This document shows positions 54,442-62,132 of a stretch of DNA of 64,000 bases, one piece after another (position 1 is the stretch's first letter; the number at the start of each line of letters is the position of its first letter). A program made the position numbers and the translations under genes. The notes under the pieces are model-generated. The model did no database searches, had not been told where the DNA came from, and saw only the letters and a list, made by a program, of their open reading frames with translations. Origin of the DNA: Avibacterium gallinarum (GTDB lineage: Bacteria; Pseudomonadota; Gammaproteobacteria; Enterobacterales; Pasteurellaceae); assembly GCF_002921135.1 (NCBI RefSeq), contig NZ_PQVJ01000007.1:1-64000 (forward strand), read 5' to 3'.

Positions 54442-55080
54442 CTACATTCCCTGCAAAAACGGATTACTTTTCTTTTCCTTACCAATGGTCGTGTAATTTC
54501 CGTGGCCTGCAATGATGATCATTTCGTCAGGTAACGGATAAAGTTTTTCTTTAATTGAGTTCAGCAAGGTTTGATGATCACCGCCGGGGAAATCTGTGCG
54601 TCCAATGCTGTTTTGAAAGAGAACATCACCAGTAAATGCAATGTTTTTGTTATGTTCAATAAAGCCGATATGCCCCGGTGTATGCCCCGGTAAATGCAAC
54701 ACTTCAAAATTAAAATCGCCCACCTTGATGACTTCCCCTTCTTCATTTAACCAGCGATCAGGCAAAAAGGCATTGGTTTCAAATAGCATTCCAAAGCGTT
54801 CTGCCTGTTGTGGTAAGCCTTCAAACCAATAGCGATCCGCTTCGTGCGAACCCCAAATTTCTACATTAAAGTGATTTTTCAGCTTTTCTGCTGCACTGAT
54901 ATGATCTAAATGTCCGTGAGTGAGCAAAATTAATTTTAAATTTAGACCTAATTCTTCAATGCGTTTAATGAGCTTTTCTGCCTCACCACCTGGGTCAATA
55001 ATGGCGGCATTTTTTTCATCGTCCCAAATGATTGAACAATTTTGTTGGAACGCGGTAACAGGAATAATCTCAATATTCAT
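54442..55080 (-). CDS. gloC: GloC/YcbL-type metallo-hydrolase
   Basis: This is a small metallo-beta-lactamase-fold enzyme of 212 residues. The metal site THGHLDHISAAEKL is followed by LHLPGHTPGHIGF, FTGDVLFQNSIGRTDFPGG and GHGNYTTIG, the pattern of YcbL, which acts as a type II glyoxalase. With gloB at 10.2-10.9 kb the organism has two glyoxalase II-type enzymes. It is the third gene of the E. coli-like order ldtD-mepK-gloC, but a terminator separates it from mepK, so it needs its own promoter. Confidence 0.93.
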   Translation of the reverse strand: MNIEIIPVTAFQQNCSIIWDDEKNAAIIDPGGEAEKLIKRIEELGLNLKLILLTHGHLDHISAAEKLKNHFNVEIWGSHEADRYWFEGLPQQAERFGMLFETNAFLPDRWLNEEGEVIKVGDFNFEVLHLPGHTPGHIGFIEHNKNIAFTGDVLFQNSIGRTDFPGGDHQTLLNSIKEKLYPLPDEMIIIAGHGNYTTIGKEKKSNPFLQGM

Positions 55081-55120
55081 TTTTTGTCCTTTATTGATAT
55101 TTCTTTGAAATTAAAAGAAT

Positions 55121-55146
55121 AAAACCGCAAATTTGCTTGCGGTTTT
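55121..55146 (-). terminator. Terminator after mepK
   Basis: AAAACCGCAA (55121-55130) pairs with TTGCGGTTTT (55137-55146) around a six-base loop. On the minus strand TTCTTTTAAT follows. Confidence 0.8.
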
Positions 55147-55167
55147 ATATATTTGAAATGCGGATAA

Positions 55168-55728
55168 TCAGCTTCCACGCCAAGTGCGAACAGGGCCAGT
55201 ATCAATATGTACGAAATTACTTCTTGGGTAATATCCTACACCGCCATTATTCAGGCTTTCCGCCGCACGTTTTACACTCGCCAATGGCACGCCATCAATA
55301 CGAAAATCAATCGCTTGCCCACGGATATGGTAGCTATTACTTGCTACACCACGACTTCTTCTACGCATTGCCGCATTACTTGTTGGTGAGCGATAACCAC
55401 AAATAATTTGGATTTCAGTATTGCGTAAGCCTAAAGTACGCTGAATTTGATAAAACTTGGCAAATAGTCTGGGATCCATTCGATGAATTTGGTTATTACG
55501 TTTATCACGCAATAAATAATCCAACTTTCTCAAACTTGCCGCAGAAAATCCTTTTGTAGGGTTAAATTCTCCTGCAAAACGATCGCCAGTATTGATATTT
55601 CTAAAGCTTAGAATGCGTGGTTTTGGCGTTGAAACCATTGCTAATACTGTATTAGGTAATAAGGATACACCCAATGCAATTCCACCAAGGGAAAGCCATT
55701 TACGGCGCTGCTGATTAATCTCGCTCAT
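55168..55728 (-). CDS. mepK: MepK/YcbK murein endopeptidase (3-3 crosslinks)
   Basis: This is a LAS-type zinc endopeptidase of 186 residues that in E. coli cuts mDap-mDap (3-3) crosslinks, with some 4-3 activity. A twin-arginine signal (QQRRKWLSLGGIALG) suggests Tat export. The metal site is SYHIRGQAIDFRI and FVHIDTG, with GYRSPTSNAAMRRRSRGVA before it. It follows ldtD, which makes the 3-3 links that MepK cuts, so synthesis and cleavage of the same bond are encoded side by side. Confidence 0.95.
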   Translation of the reverse strand: MSEINQQRRKWLSLGGIALGVSLLPNTVLAMVSTPKPRILSFRNINTGDRFAGEFNPTKGFSAASLRKLDYLLRDKRNNQIHRMDPRLFAKFYQIQRTLGLRNTEIQIICGYRSPTSNAAMRRRSRGVASNSYHIRGQAIDFRIDGVPLASVKRAAESLNNGGVGYYPRSNFVHIDTGPVRTWRGS

Positions 55729-55845
55729 AGTAATAATTCTTTACTCTAAATTTACAATTCTTTACTTTCGACTACTCACGTTCTAATTAGTTCATAAAAA
55801 AGTAAAAAATTTAAAAATAGTAATCACTTTTCAATGTGTTAGGCA

Positions 55846-57345
55846 TTACATCAAATATTTTTTCACCGCATTCCAGTTTACATAGCTTAAATTCGGTGCT
55901 GAATCATAGCCATAAATATCTGGCAAGGTGTGTAATTTTCCACCGTCCATCCAAGCGGTTACATAATAAAGATAAACAGGATTATCCGACCCCACATTCG
56001 CAGAAGTGGTTTTTTTACTGCCTAGCACTTTGCGTTTACGTTCATCAGACCAACCAACTTCTTTGAGCAAAATGCTTGCTAACTGATCGGACTGCTCCAC
56101 ACGAATACAGCCAGAACTCAACGCACGGTCTTTCTTGTTAAACAAACTGTGGTTTGGTGTATCGTGCAAGTAAATGGCATCAGCACTTGGCATATTAAAT
56201 TTATAATTACCTAAGGCACTATCCCCCGGCGCTTGACGGATACGATAAGGGAATTTACTGCCAATCGCCGCCCAGTTAATGGAATGTGGATCAATGGTGC
56301 GCCCTGAACCGTCTGTAATGGTATAGCCATTGCGTGCCACATAACTTGGATCACGTTTAATTTTTGGTACTAAATCTTCATTGATTAAACGTGGCGTTGG
56401 CGTCCAAGGTGGATTAACCACAACATTACTTAATTTGCTATACATCACAGGGGTTTTGCGCGCTTGTTTTCCCACGATAACGCGTGAATTCATCACCAAT
56501 TTGCCATTACGATAATAATTAAGCTGATAGCTTGGAATATTCACAAAAAGTCCGTTAGTGAACTCAGGCAAAATTCTTAAACGTTGCGTGTTGATCGCCA
56601 ATTTATAGATCTGGTTACGATCCATTTTTCCTGAAGAAATTAAGGCTTCTAGCTGATATAAAGTTTGGCGATATAAATTATTTTTACCCGCAAGTTGGGC
56701 AACAAATTCAAAATTTTGATTATTTTTCACCGCACTTAACCAGCGTTGAATTTCTTGCTCTGAGGGTTCTGCACTTTTATAAGCGGTTGGAGAATATAAC
56801 CACTTCTGCGCAGATTTCAGCGCATTTTGTGAATAGTAAAGATAATCAAGGAATGCGTCAGTAAGCAAAATATCATAAACCAAACGATCTTTGCCTTCGG
56901 CATTATAAATGCGATCTAAATTCTGTGCCGACTGGCGAGAAATACCACTCGCCACCAATGCGGCATATTCGCGTAAAAATTGTTTCTCGGCTTTTTTATC
57001 TTCCCATAGCAACACATAATCATTTTGCGTATAAATTTTGGCTACCGCCGATTTAAACATCAACGGCTGTGTGCCAATAATATCTGTTAAGCGCTGTTCT
57101 GAACGCTGTTGCTGTTCTGCATTTAGACGATCTTCTTCCGCTTTACGTTCTGTTGCGATTTTCTCAGCAATCGCTTTTCGTTCGAGTAAAAGCTGTTCAT
57201 TCGTCAGTTTTATCATTGCCGGCGTTGAGGATTGCCCTACATTCACCACAGGTGCAGTGTTTGCCGCAATAGCTGTTCCCACATAAGCACAAGACGTCAA
57301 TAAAGCCGCGCGTGTAGCTAACTTAAATGAAGTCGTTTTTAACAT
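55846..57345 (-). CDS. ldtD: L,D-transpeptidase (LdtD/YcbB type)
   Basis: This periplasmic enzyme makes 3-3 crosslinks between mDap residues of peptidoglycan. From the ATG at 57345, with AAGGA eight bases before it, the protein has 499 residues. This is shorter than E. coli LdtD (615), mostly in the N-terminal part. A signal peptide ends near GTAIAA. A charged helical stretch (RKAIAEKIATERKAEEDRLN) precedes the scaffold domain, and the YkuD catalytic domain contains YLHDTPNHSLF and ALSSGCIRVEQSD with the nucleophilic Cys. The 13 extra upstream codons of the frame contain part of an uptake-signal hairpin and are excluded. Confidence 0.93.
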   Translation of the reverse strand: MLKTTSFKLATRAALLTSCAYVGTAIAANTAPVVNVGQSSTPAMIKLTNEQLLLERKAIAEKIATERKAEEDRLNAEQQQRSEQRLTDIIGTQPLMFKSAVAKIYTQNDYVLLWEDKKAEKQFLREYAALVASGISRQSAQNLDRIYNAEGKDRLVYDILLTDAFLDYLYYSQNALKSAQKWLYSPTAYKSAEPSEQEIQRWLSAVKNNQNFEFVAQLAGKNNLYRQTLYQLEALISSGKMDRNQIYKLAINTQRLRILPEFTNGLFVNIPSYQLNYYRNGKLVMNSRVIVGKQARKTPVMYSKLSNVVVNPPWTPTPRLINEDLVPKIKRDPSYVARNGYTITDGSGRTIDPHSINWAAIGSKFPYRIRQAPGDSALGNYKFNMPSADAIYLHDTPNHSLFNKKDRALSSGCIRVEQSDQLASILLKEVGWSDERKRKVLGSKKTTSANVGSDNPVYLYYVTAWMDGGKLHTLPDIYGYDSAPNLSYVNWNAVKKYLM

Positions 57346-57382
57346 TCTAGAGTCCTTAAATATAAAAATCACAATAAAAAGC

Positions 57383-57404
57383 ACCGCACTTATTAAAGTG
57401 CGGT
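57383..57404 (-). terminator. prc terminator of facing uptake signals
   Basis: ACCGCACTT (57383-57391) pairs with AAGTGCGGT (57396-57404) around a four-base loop. On the minus strand GCTTTTTATTG follows. It separates prc from ldtD. Confidence 0.82.
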
Positions 57405-57415
57405 CAGAAATTTAG

Positions 57416-59470
57416 TTATTTTTTCGGTGTTACTTCTGCACCCGAAAGATGATGTTTTTCATCAAAATTAATAAGATCCACCGCCATTTTTTCTGCCTCT
57501 TTTAAGTAGAAATCAGGGGCTTCATAATCTTTCGGTAAATCATCAAGTTTCTTCAATGGTTTTTTACCTTCTCGTTTAAAGCGCGCATTCAAATCTTTCA
57601 AGCGTTTTGCGTCATCTTTATCATTCTCTGCTTTGCGTTTTGCAAAATTCAATGATAAATATTTACGCTCACGGCGCTCATCTAACACTTTAAGATCTTC
57701 ATTAAGCGCAATAAATTCAGGATCTTTCGCCATTCGAGCAATATGCGGAGCTTCCAGTGCATTAATTGCTTCTCTTGATTTCCCAGCTTCAGAATAAGGG
57801 GCTGGCGGCAATTTATCCCAAGGCAACGCATTATCTTCGTTTTCTTCCCCATATTCTTTCAAATCAATCAATGATGGGAACGTAATATCTGGTGCAACCC
57901 CTTTCAACTGGGTACTTCCGCCATTAATACGATAGAATTTTTGAATGGTGTATTGAATTAGCCCCATTGGGGTTTCTTCTGAATCAAACACAAAATTCAA
58001 TGGGCGGCTTTGTTGAACAGTTCCTTTACCAAAGGTATTCTGTCCAATAATAATCGCTCGGTTATAATCTTGCATTGCTGCTGCAAAAATTTCAGACGCA
58101 GAAGCACTAAAGCGATTGATCATCACTAAGAGTGGGCCTGCATAATCTTGAGTGTTATCAGGATCTTCGTGAATACGAATGCGTTGATAAGCATCTCTCA
58201 CCTGAACCACTGGCCCATCGGTAATAAATAAGCCTGTTAATTCAACCACTTCTTTTAACGAACCACCGCCATTCTCACGCAAATCAATAATCAAGGCTTG
58301 TGCATTTTTCTGCTTCATTTCTGCAAGCAGTTTTTTCACATCTTCCGCTAAACCAAGATAAAAACTTGGAATTTTAATCACGGCAATTTGCTTGCCATCA
58401 ACCTTTTCCACGGTTAATTTCGCTGCCTGATCTTCCAAGCGAATTTTATCTCGAATAAGGGTAACAATGCGGGATTTTCCGCCTTTTTCTGGCTCAATTT
58501 CTAACCGCACTTTCGTGCCTTTTTTCCCTTTGATCTTGTCGATCACGTCATCTAAACGCCAACCAACAACATCTTCAATTTCACCTTTTGCCTGACCAAC
58601 GCCAACGATTTTATCACCCGGCTTAATTTTTTTACTGCGATCAGCCGGCGCACCTGCCACTAGTGAGCGGATAATGGTTTCCCCATCTTCCGATTGCAAT
58701 GTTGCCCCTATGCCTTCTAATGAAAGGTTCATACTTTCATTAAAACTTTTTGCACTTCTTGGCGCAAGATAACTTGTGTGCGGATCGATTTCACGCGCAA
58801 AAGCATTTAAATACACTTGCACAATATCATCAGCCTTAGTTTGCGTTAAACGGCGGATTGCTAAATCATAGCGTTTCGTTAAGGTTTTCTTAATTTCACG
58901 CCAATTCTTGCCTTTGAGCTTCAAATTAATGATGTCATTTTTAACACGCTGCGCCCAAAGCTCATTGGCTTCTTCTTCCGTTTTTGGCCAAGCAGCGTCT
59001 TTGCGTTCAATTTCAATTTGTGCATCTGTGGTTAAACTCGGCTCTTTGTCTAAAAGCGATAAGGCATATTTATAGCGTTCATAACGGCGTTTCATCATTA
59101 GATCATAGATCGCAAACGCCATATCTAGCTTACCTTGGTTAAGCTGATCATCAAGCTTGTCGCCATATTTAGCTCGCATTTCCGCGACATCTGAAGCTAA
59201 AAAGGTATTGCGGTTAAAATCTAAATTTTTTAAGTAGCGATCAAAAATCTTTTGCGAAAAGTCATCATCTAACTGAAACTTACGATAATGAGATTGAGTT
59301 AAACGCGTTGCAACACGCTTTGTTACCAACTGGTTCGTTTCAGTTGGTTCAGGAATGACAATATCTGTTGCCTTCAATTTAGGTGCAACAGCAACGGCAA
59401 GATCCGCATTAACAAATAAGGCACTTAGCACCAAGCTGGCTAAGTAGCCTTTTCTTTTATTAAACTTCAT
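57416..59470 (-). CDS. prc: Tail-specific carboxy-terminal protease
   Basis: Prc (Tsp) is a periplasmic serine protease that degrades proteins with nonpolar C-termini. In E. coli it works with NlpI to remove the endopeptidase MepS. The 684-residue protein has a signal peptide ending VAVA, the PDZ domain (LEGIGATLQSEDGETIIRSL, in pieces, with GDKIVGVG), and the catalytic Ser and Lys in RFSASASEIFAAAMQDY and IGQNTFGKGTVQQ. The order proQ-prc on one strand is as in E. coli. An uptake signal at about 58505 lies in the PDZ-adjacent part. Confidence 0.96.
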   Translation of the reverse strand: MKFNKRKGYLASLVLSALFVNADLAVAVAPKLKATDIVIPEPTETNQLVTKRVATRLTQSHYRKFQLDDDFSQKIFDRYLKNLDFNRNTFLASDVAEMRAKYGDKLDDQLNQGKLDMAFAIYDLMMKRRYERYKYALSLLDKEPSLTTDAQIEIERKDAAWPKTEEEANELWAQRVKNDIINLKLKGKNWREIKKTLTKRYDLAIRRLTQTKADDIVQVYLNAFAREIDPHTSYLAPRSAKSFNESMNLSLEGIGATLQSEDGETIIRSLVAGAPADRSKKIKPGDKIVGVGQAKGEIEDVVGWRLDDVIDKIKGKKGTKVRLEIEPEKGGKSRIVTLIRDKIRLEDQAAKLTVEKVDGKQIAVIKIPSFYLGLAEDVKKLLAEMKQKNAQALIIDLRENGGGSLKEVVELTGLFITDGPVVQVRDAYQRIRIHEDPDNTQDYAGPLLVMINRFSASASEIFAAAMQDYNRAIIIGQNTFGKGTVQQSRPLNFVFDSEETPMGLIQYTIQKFYRINGGSTQLKGVAPDITFPSLIDLKEYGEENEDNALPWDKLPPAPYSEAGKSREAINALEAPHIARMAKDPEFIALNEDLKVLDERRERKYLSLNFAKRKAENDKDDAKRLKDLNARFKREGKKPLKKLDDLPKDYEAPDFYLKEAEKMAVDLINFDEKHHLSGAEVTPKK

Positions 59471-59533
59471 TCAAATGTCCTAATCAAAGTAAATATCACG
59501 ATGATGACTTCTTACTTAACGAAATAATGAGAA

Positions 59534-60139
59534 TTATGCAAATAAACGCTCTGCGGTAACGGACATTGTTAAGCCATTTTCTAACTCTACACGCACATTG
59601 TCTTTTACCACTTCCAAAACTACCGCACGCTTTGTGCTATTCCCGGCTTTGACTTTCACCACATCACCTTGTGCTAAGGTTGTAACATCTACCGCAACAA
59701 GATTAGGTTTATTTTGTGGTTTTTTCGCTACAAATTTCTTCGCATTTGGACGTGCCGGCTTTCTATTCGCTTTTGGATTTGCCGCACGCTCTGCTGCACG
59801 TTTTTCTGCCACTTTCGCTTTGCTTTCAGCTAATTTCTGTGCAGCGTGCTCTGCGTGTTCTTTCTCTAATACGCCTGCTGGATTGCCTTGTAAATCAACG
59901 CGCTCAGCCCCTTCTTTACAAGCGTATAAATAACGCCAGCCTGCTGTATATAATCGCAGAGCTTGACGCAATTGGGTTTTACTTACTTTTTCATCATCTG
60001 CAAGGGCTTCGGCTAAATCTTGGAAAATCCCGACTTTTAACGGTTTTGCCTCACCCTCAAGGAAAAAACAGCGCGGAAACTTTTCCGCTAAATAGGCAAT
60101 AATTTCTTTATTATTGGTTAATTTCTGAACTTCTGTCAT
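59534..60139 (-). CDS. proQ: RNA chaperone ProQ
   Basis: ProQ binds structured sRNAs and mRNA 3' ends. The 201 residues show the FinO-like domain ([25 protein letters not shown] to [24 protein letters not shown]), a basic Lys/Ala-rich linker ([20 protein letters not shown]), and the C-terminal Tudor-like domain ([18 protein letters not shown]). A promoter lies at 60186-60215. prc follows 63 bases downstream, as in E. coli. Confidence 0.95.
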   Translation of the reverse strand: MTEVQKLTNNKEIIAYLAEKFPRCFFLEGEAKPLKVGIFQDLAEALADDEKVSKTQLRQALRLYTAGWRYLYACKEGAERVDLQGNPAGVLEKEHAEHAAQKLAESKAKVAEKRAAERAANPKANRKPARPNAKKFVAKKPQNKPNLVAVDVTTLAQGDVVKVKAGNSTKRAVVLEVVKDNVRVELENGLTMSVTAERLFA

Positions 60140-60185
60140 TGTGTAATCTCACATACCATTAATTTTAAATAGAAAAACGTTGCAC

Positions 60186-60215
60186 ATTTTAGCTTAAATT
60201 GGCAAGAAATGGCAA
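60186..60215 (-). promoter_or_regulatory. Candidate promoter of proQ
   Basis: Read on the minus strand, TTGCCA (60215-60210) and TAAAAT (60191-60186) are separated by 18 bases, 47 bases before the proQ ATG. Confidence 0.55.
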
Positions 60216-60302
60216 TTTTTTGATCGGGTTTATACGGGAGTTACTGTTGAGATATGTGAAAATCTGTATAAATCAGCATTCGATAGAATAACTTATAATG
60301 AA

Positions 60303-60323
60303 AAAGCCTGCATCGCAGGCTTT
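60303..60323 (-). terminator. Terminator after the mini membrane protein operon
   Basis: AAAGCCTGC pairs with GCAGGCTTT around ATC. On the minus strand TTCATTATAAG follows, and on the plus strand AAAAATAAAA follows. It lies 33 bases after the last small gene. Confidence 0.78.
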
Positions 60324-60355
60324 AAAAATAAAACTTTGTGTTGTGTTTTGTTAAA

Positions 60356-60439
60356 TTAGTGTTTTGTTAAATAAGTTGCAGTTAAGGCGACAACCAAACC
60401 AATTAAGGCAAAAACAACAAGTCCAAATGTCATTTCCAT
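60356..60439 (-). CDS. 27-residue single-helix membrane miniprotein
   Basis: A very short gene is supported by context. It reads MEMTFGLVVFALIGLVVA..., one hydrophobic helix of about 20 residues with a charged tail (LTKH). GGGAG lies eight bases before the ATG, and the ATG overlaps the stop of the upstream 74-codon gene by one base (TAATG), the mark of translational coupling. A terminator follows. I recognise no family. It could be a small subunit of a membrane complex, a regulator of the 74-residue partner, or a toxin-like peptide. No antisense RNA was identified. Confidence 0.6.
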   Translation of the reverse strand: MEMTFGLVVFALIGLVVALTATYLTKH

Positions 60440-60663
60440 TATTTTTCTCCCTTTGCTTTTTCTCTAAACAAACGCCCACCAACTAAAAAGAGATAAATCG
60501 CTCCGCTAAGTAAAAGTGTATTTAGGCATTTTATCGCAATAGAATCTTTGCCATACAGGATAACAGGTATCGCTAAAATTGCAACTTTAGCAATATCATC
60601 TGACATTTTTGACCAAGACTCAAAATCACTTTTATTAATTGGCTTCTTAAATAAATTCAGCAC
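60439..60663 (-). CDS. Small membrane protein, 74 residues
   Basis: This protein is of unknown family. It starts at GTG 60663 with AAGGAG seven bases upstream. A basic N-terminus (NLFKKPINKSDFESWSKM) is followed by two hydrophobic segments, AKVAILAIPVILYG and CLNTLLLSGAIYLFLVGG, and a basic tail (RLFREKAKGEK), suggesting a two-helix hairpin with both ends in the cytoplasm. It is translationally coupled to the 27-residue miniprotein, so the two probably act together in the membrane. No database family came to mind. Confidence 0.65.
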   Translation of the reverse strand: MLNLFKKPINKSDFESWSKMSDDIAKVAILAIPVILYGKDSIAIKCLNTLLLSGAIYLFLVGGRLFREKAKGEK

Positions 60664-60857
60664 GCGTTGGCTCCTTTTTATCGTAACAGCAATGTTATCA
60701 GGTTAATGTCCACCACAAATTTTGTCAATCAGACAAAGTGCGGTGCTTTTTGTGATAAATTTTCCGTAAAAAACCACCGCACTTTGAAAAGCGCACAAAT
60801 CCATATAAAATAGCGCTTTTGAATTTCTTTTAGAGCAAAATTAGCAGAACCTAAGCG

Positions 60858-62132
60858 ATGACAACACCGTTAAAAACGACACATTACGCCAAACAGCATA
60901 TTGCCCGTTGCACCCATTGCGATGCCACGGTGTCTGTGCCAACGTTGGAGGCGAACCAATATGCGGAATGTCCTCGCTGTGATGAGGTGCTATGTTCGGG
61001 CAGCCGTTGGAATTTGCATCGCTGCGCGATGATTGCCCTATCCATTTTAATTTTGATGCCTTTTGCCTTGAATTATCCCTTATTAAGCATTGACTTATTG
61101 GGTACGCGGGTGGACGCTTCGGTTTGGCAAGGTGTGTGGAAAATGGCAACGGAAGGCTATCCTTATACGGCATTTCTCATTTTTCTCTGTGCTGTGTTTA
61201 TGCCCATTTCCTTTGCGGTTTTGGTGATTTTGCTCCGTCTTTCGCAACTGCTTGGCATTAAACCGCGTAATATTTTGCTCGCGCTAGGGTACATTAAACC
61301 TTGGGTAATGTTTGATGTGTATTTGGTCGCACTGGGAGTAACAATGTTTAAGGTGCGAGAATACGCCACCCTTAGCCTTGATGTTTATTTAATTGCCTTT
61401 GTTTTCACCGCACTTTTAACCACGCTTCTTTTTATTAAGCTCAATCTAAATGCGCTGTGGAATGATTTTTATCCACAAGATAGACTTTTGACTGAAATGC
61501 CCGATGAGCCGCCTTGTGTCTGCTTGGAGTGCCATTACACGTTTACCGAGCCTTATCAAGACAGCAAACATCGAGCGCGTTGTCCGCGTTGTTTAACGCT
61601 ATTAGATGTGCCAGTAAACATTAAATTGCAACGCACCTGGGCAACCTTGATTGCTGGCATTATTATGCTTTTTCCTGCTAATTTACTGCCGATGTCAGTA
61701 GTTTATGTCAATGGTGCGCCGAGCGCCGATACCCTGATGTCTGGCGTGATCACCTTTATTGAAATGGGCAGTTATTTCGTGGCATTTGTGGTATTTACCG
61801 CCAGTATTTTTATTCCTATTAGCAAAATTTTTATTTTGCTTTATTTATTAATTTGTGTACATTTCAACCTTCGACAATCCATAAAATGGCAAATGCGCCT
61901 ATTCCATATTGTGCATTTTGTCGGTCGTTGGTCGATGTTAGATTTGTTCGTACTCGCATTGATGATGTCCTTGGTTGCACGCGGACAAATCATCAATTTT
62001 TCCGTAGGCCCTGCTGCCTTTTATTTTGGGGCTGCAGTGTTCTTAACTATGATTTCAGCTTCGCAATTCGACAGTCGTTTACTTTGGAAAATTTATGACA
62101 GACAACAACAAAACGCCGTCCATTCAGGATAA
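60858..62132 (+). CDS. letA: LetA (YebS) membrane protein of the LetAB lipid transport system
   Basis: This is an inner-membrane partner of the MCE tunnel protein LetB, implicated in lipid movement across the envelope. The 424-residue protein has two zinc-ribbon segments (CTHCDATVSVP with CPRC, and CVCLECHYTF with CPRC), each followed by about four helices, the PqiA-domain duplication. It fits YebS better than PqiA: the C-terminal FSVGPAAFYFGAAVFLT, RWSMLDLFVLALMMSL and the final DSRLLW match, and proQ-prc lies next door as in E. coli. letB overlaps its 3' end by 37 bases. An uptake signal lies within the gene at about 61408. Confidence 0.9.
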   Translation: MTTPLKTTHYAKQHIARCTHCDATVSVPTLEANQYAECPRCDEVLCSGSRWNLHRCAMIALSILILMPFALNYPLLSIDLLGTRVDASVWQGVWKMATEGYPYTAFLIFLCAVFMPISFAVLVILLRLSQLLGIKPRNILLALGYIKPWVMFDVYLVALGVTMFKVREYATLSLDVYLIAFVFTALLTTLLFIKLNLNALWNDFYPQDRLLTEMPDEPPCVCLECHYTFTEPYQDSKHRARCPRCLTLLDVPVNIKLQRTWATLIAGIIMLFPANLLPMSVVYVNGAPSADTLMSGVITFIEMGSYFVAFVVFTASIFIPISKIFILLYLLICVHFNLRQSIKWQMRLFHIVHFVGRWSMLDLFVLALMMSLVARGQIINFSVGPAAFYFGAAVFLTMISASQFDSRLLWKIYDRQQQNAVHSG

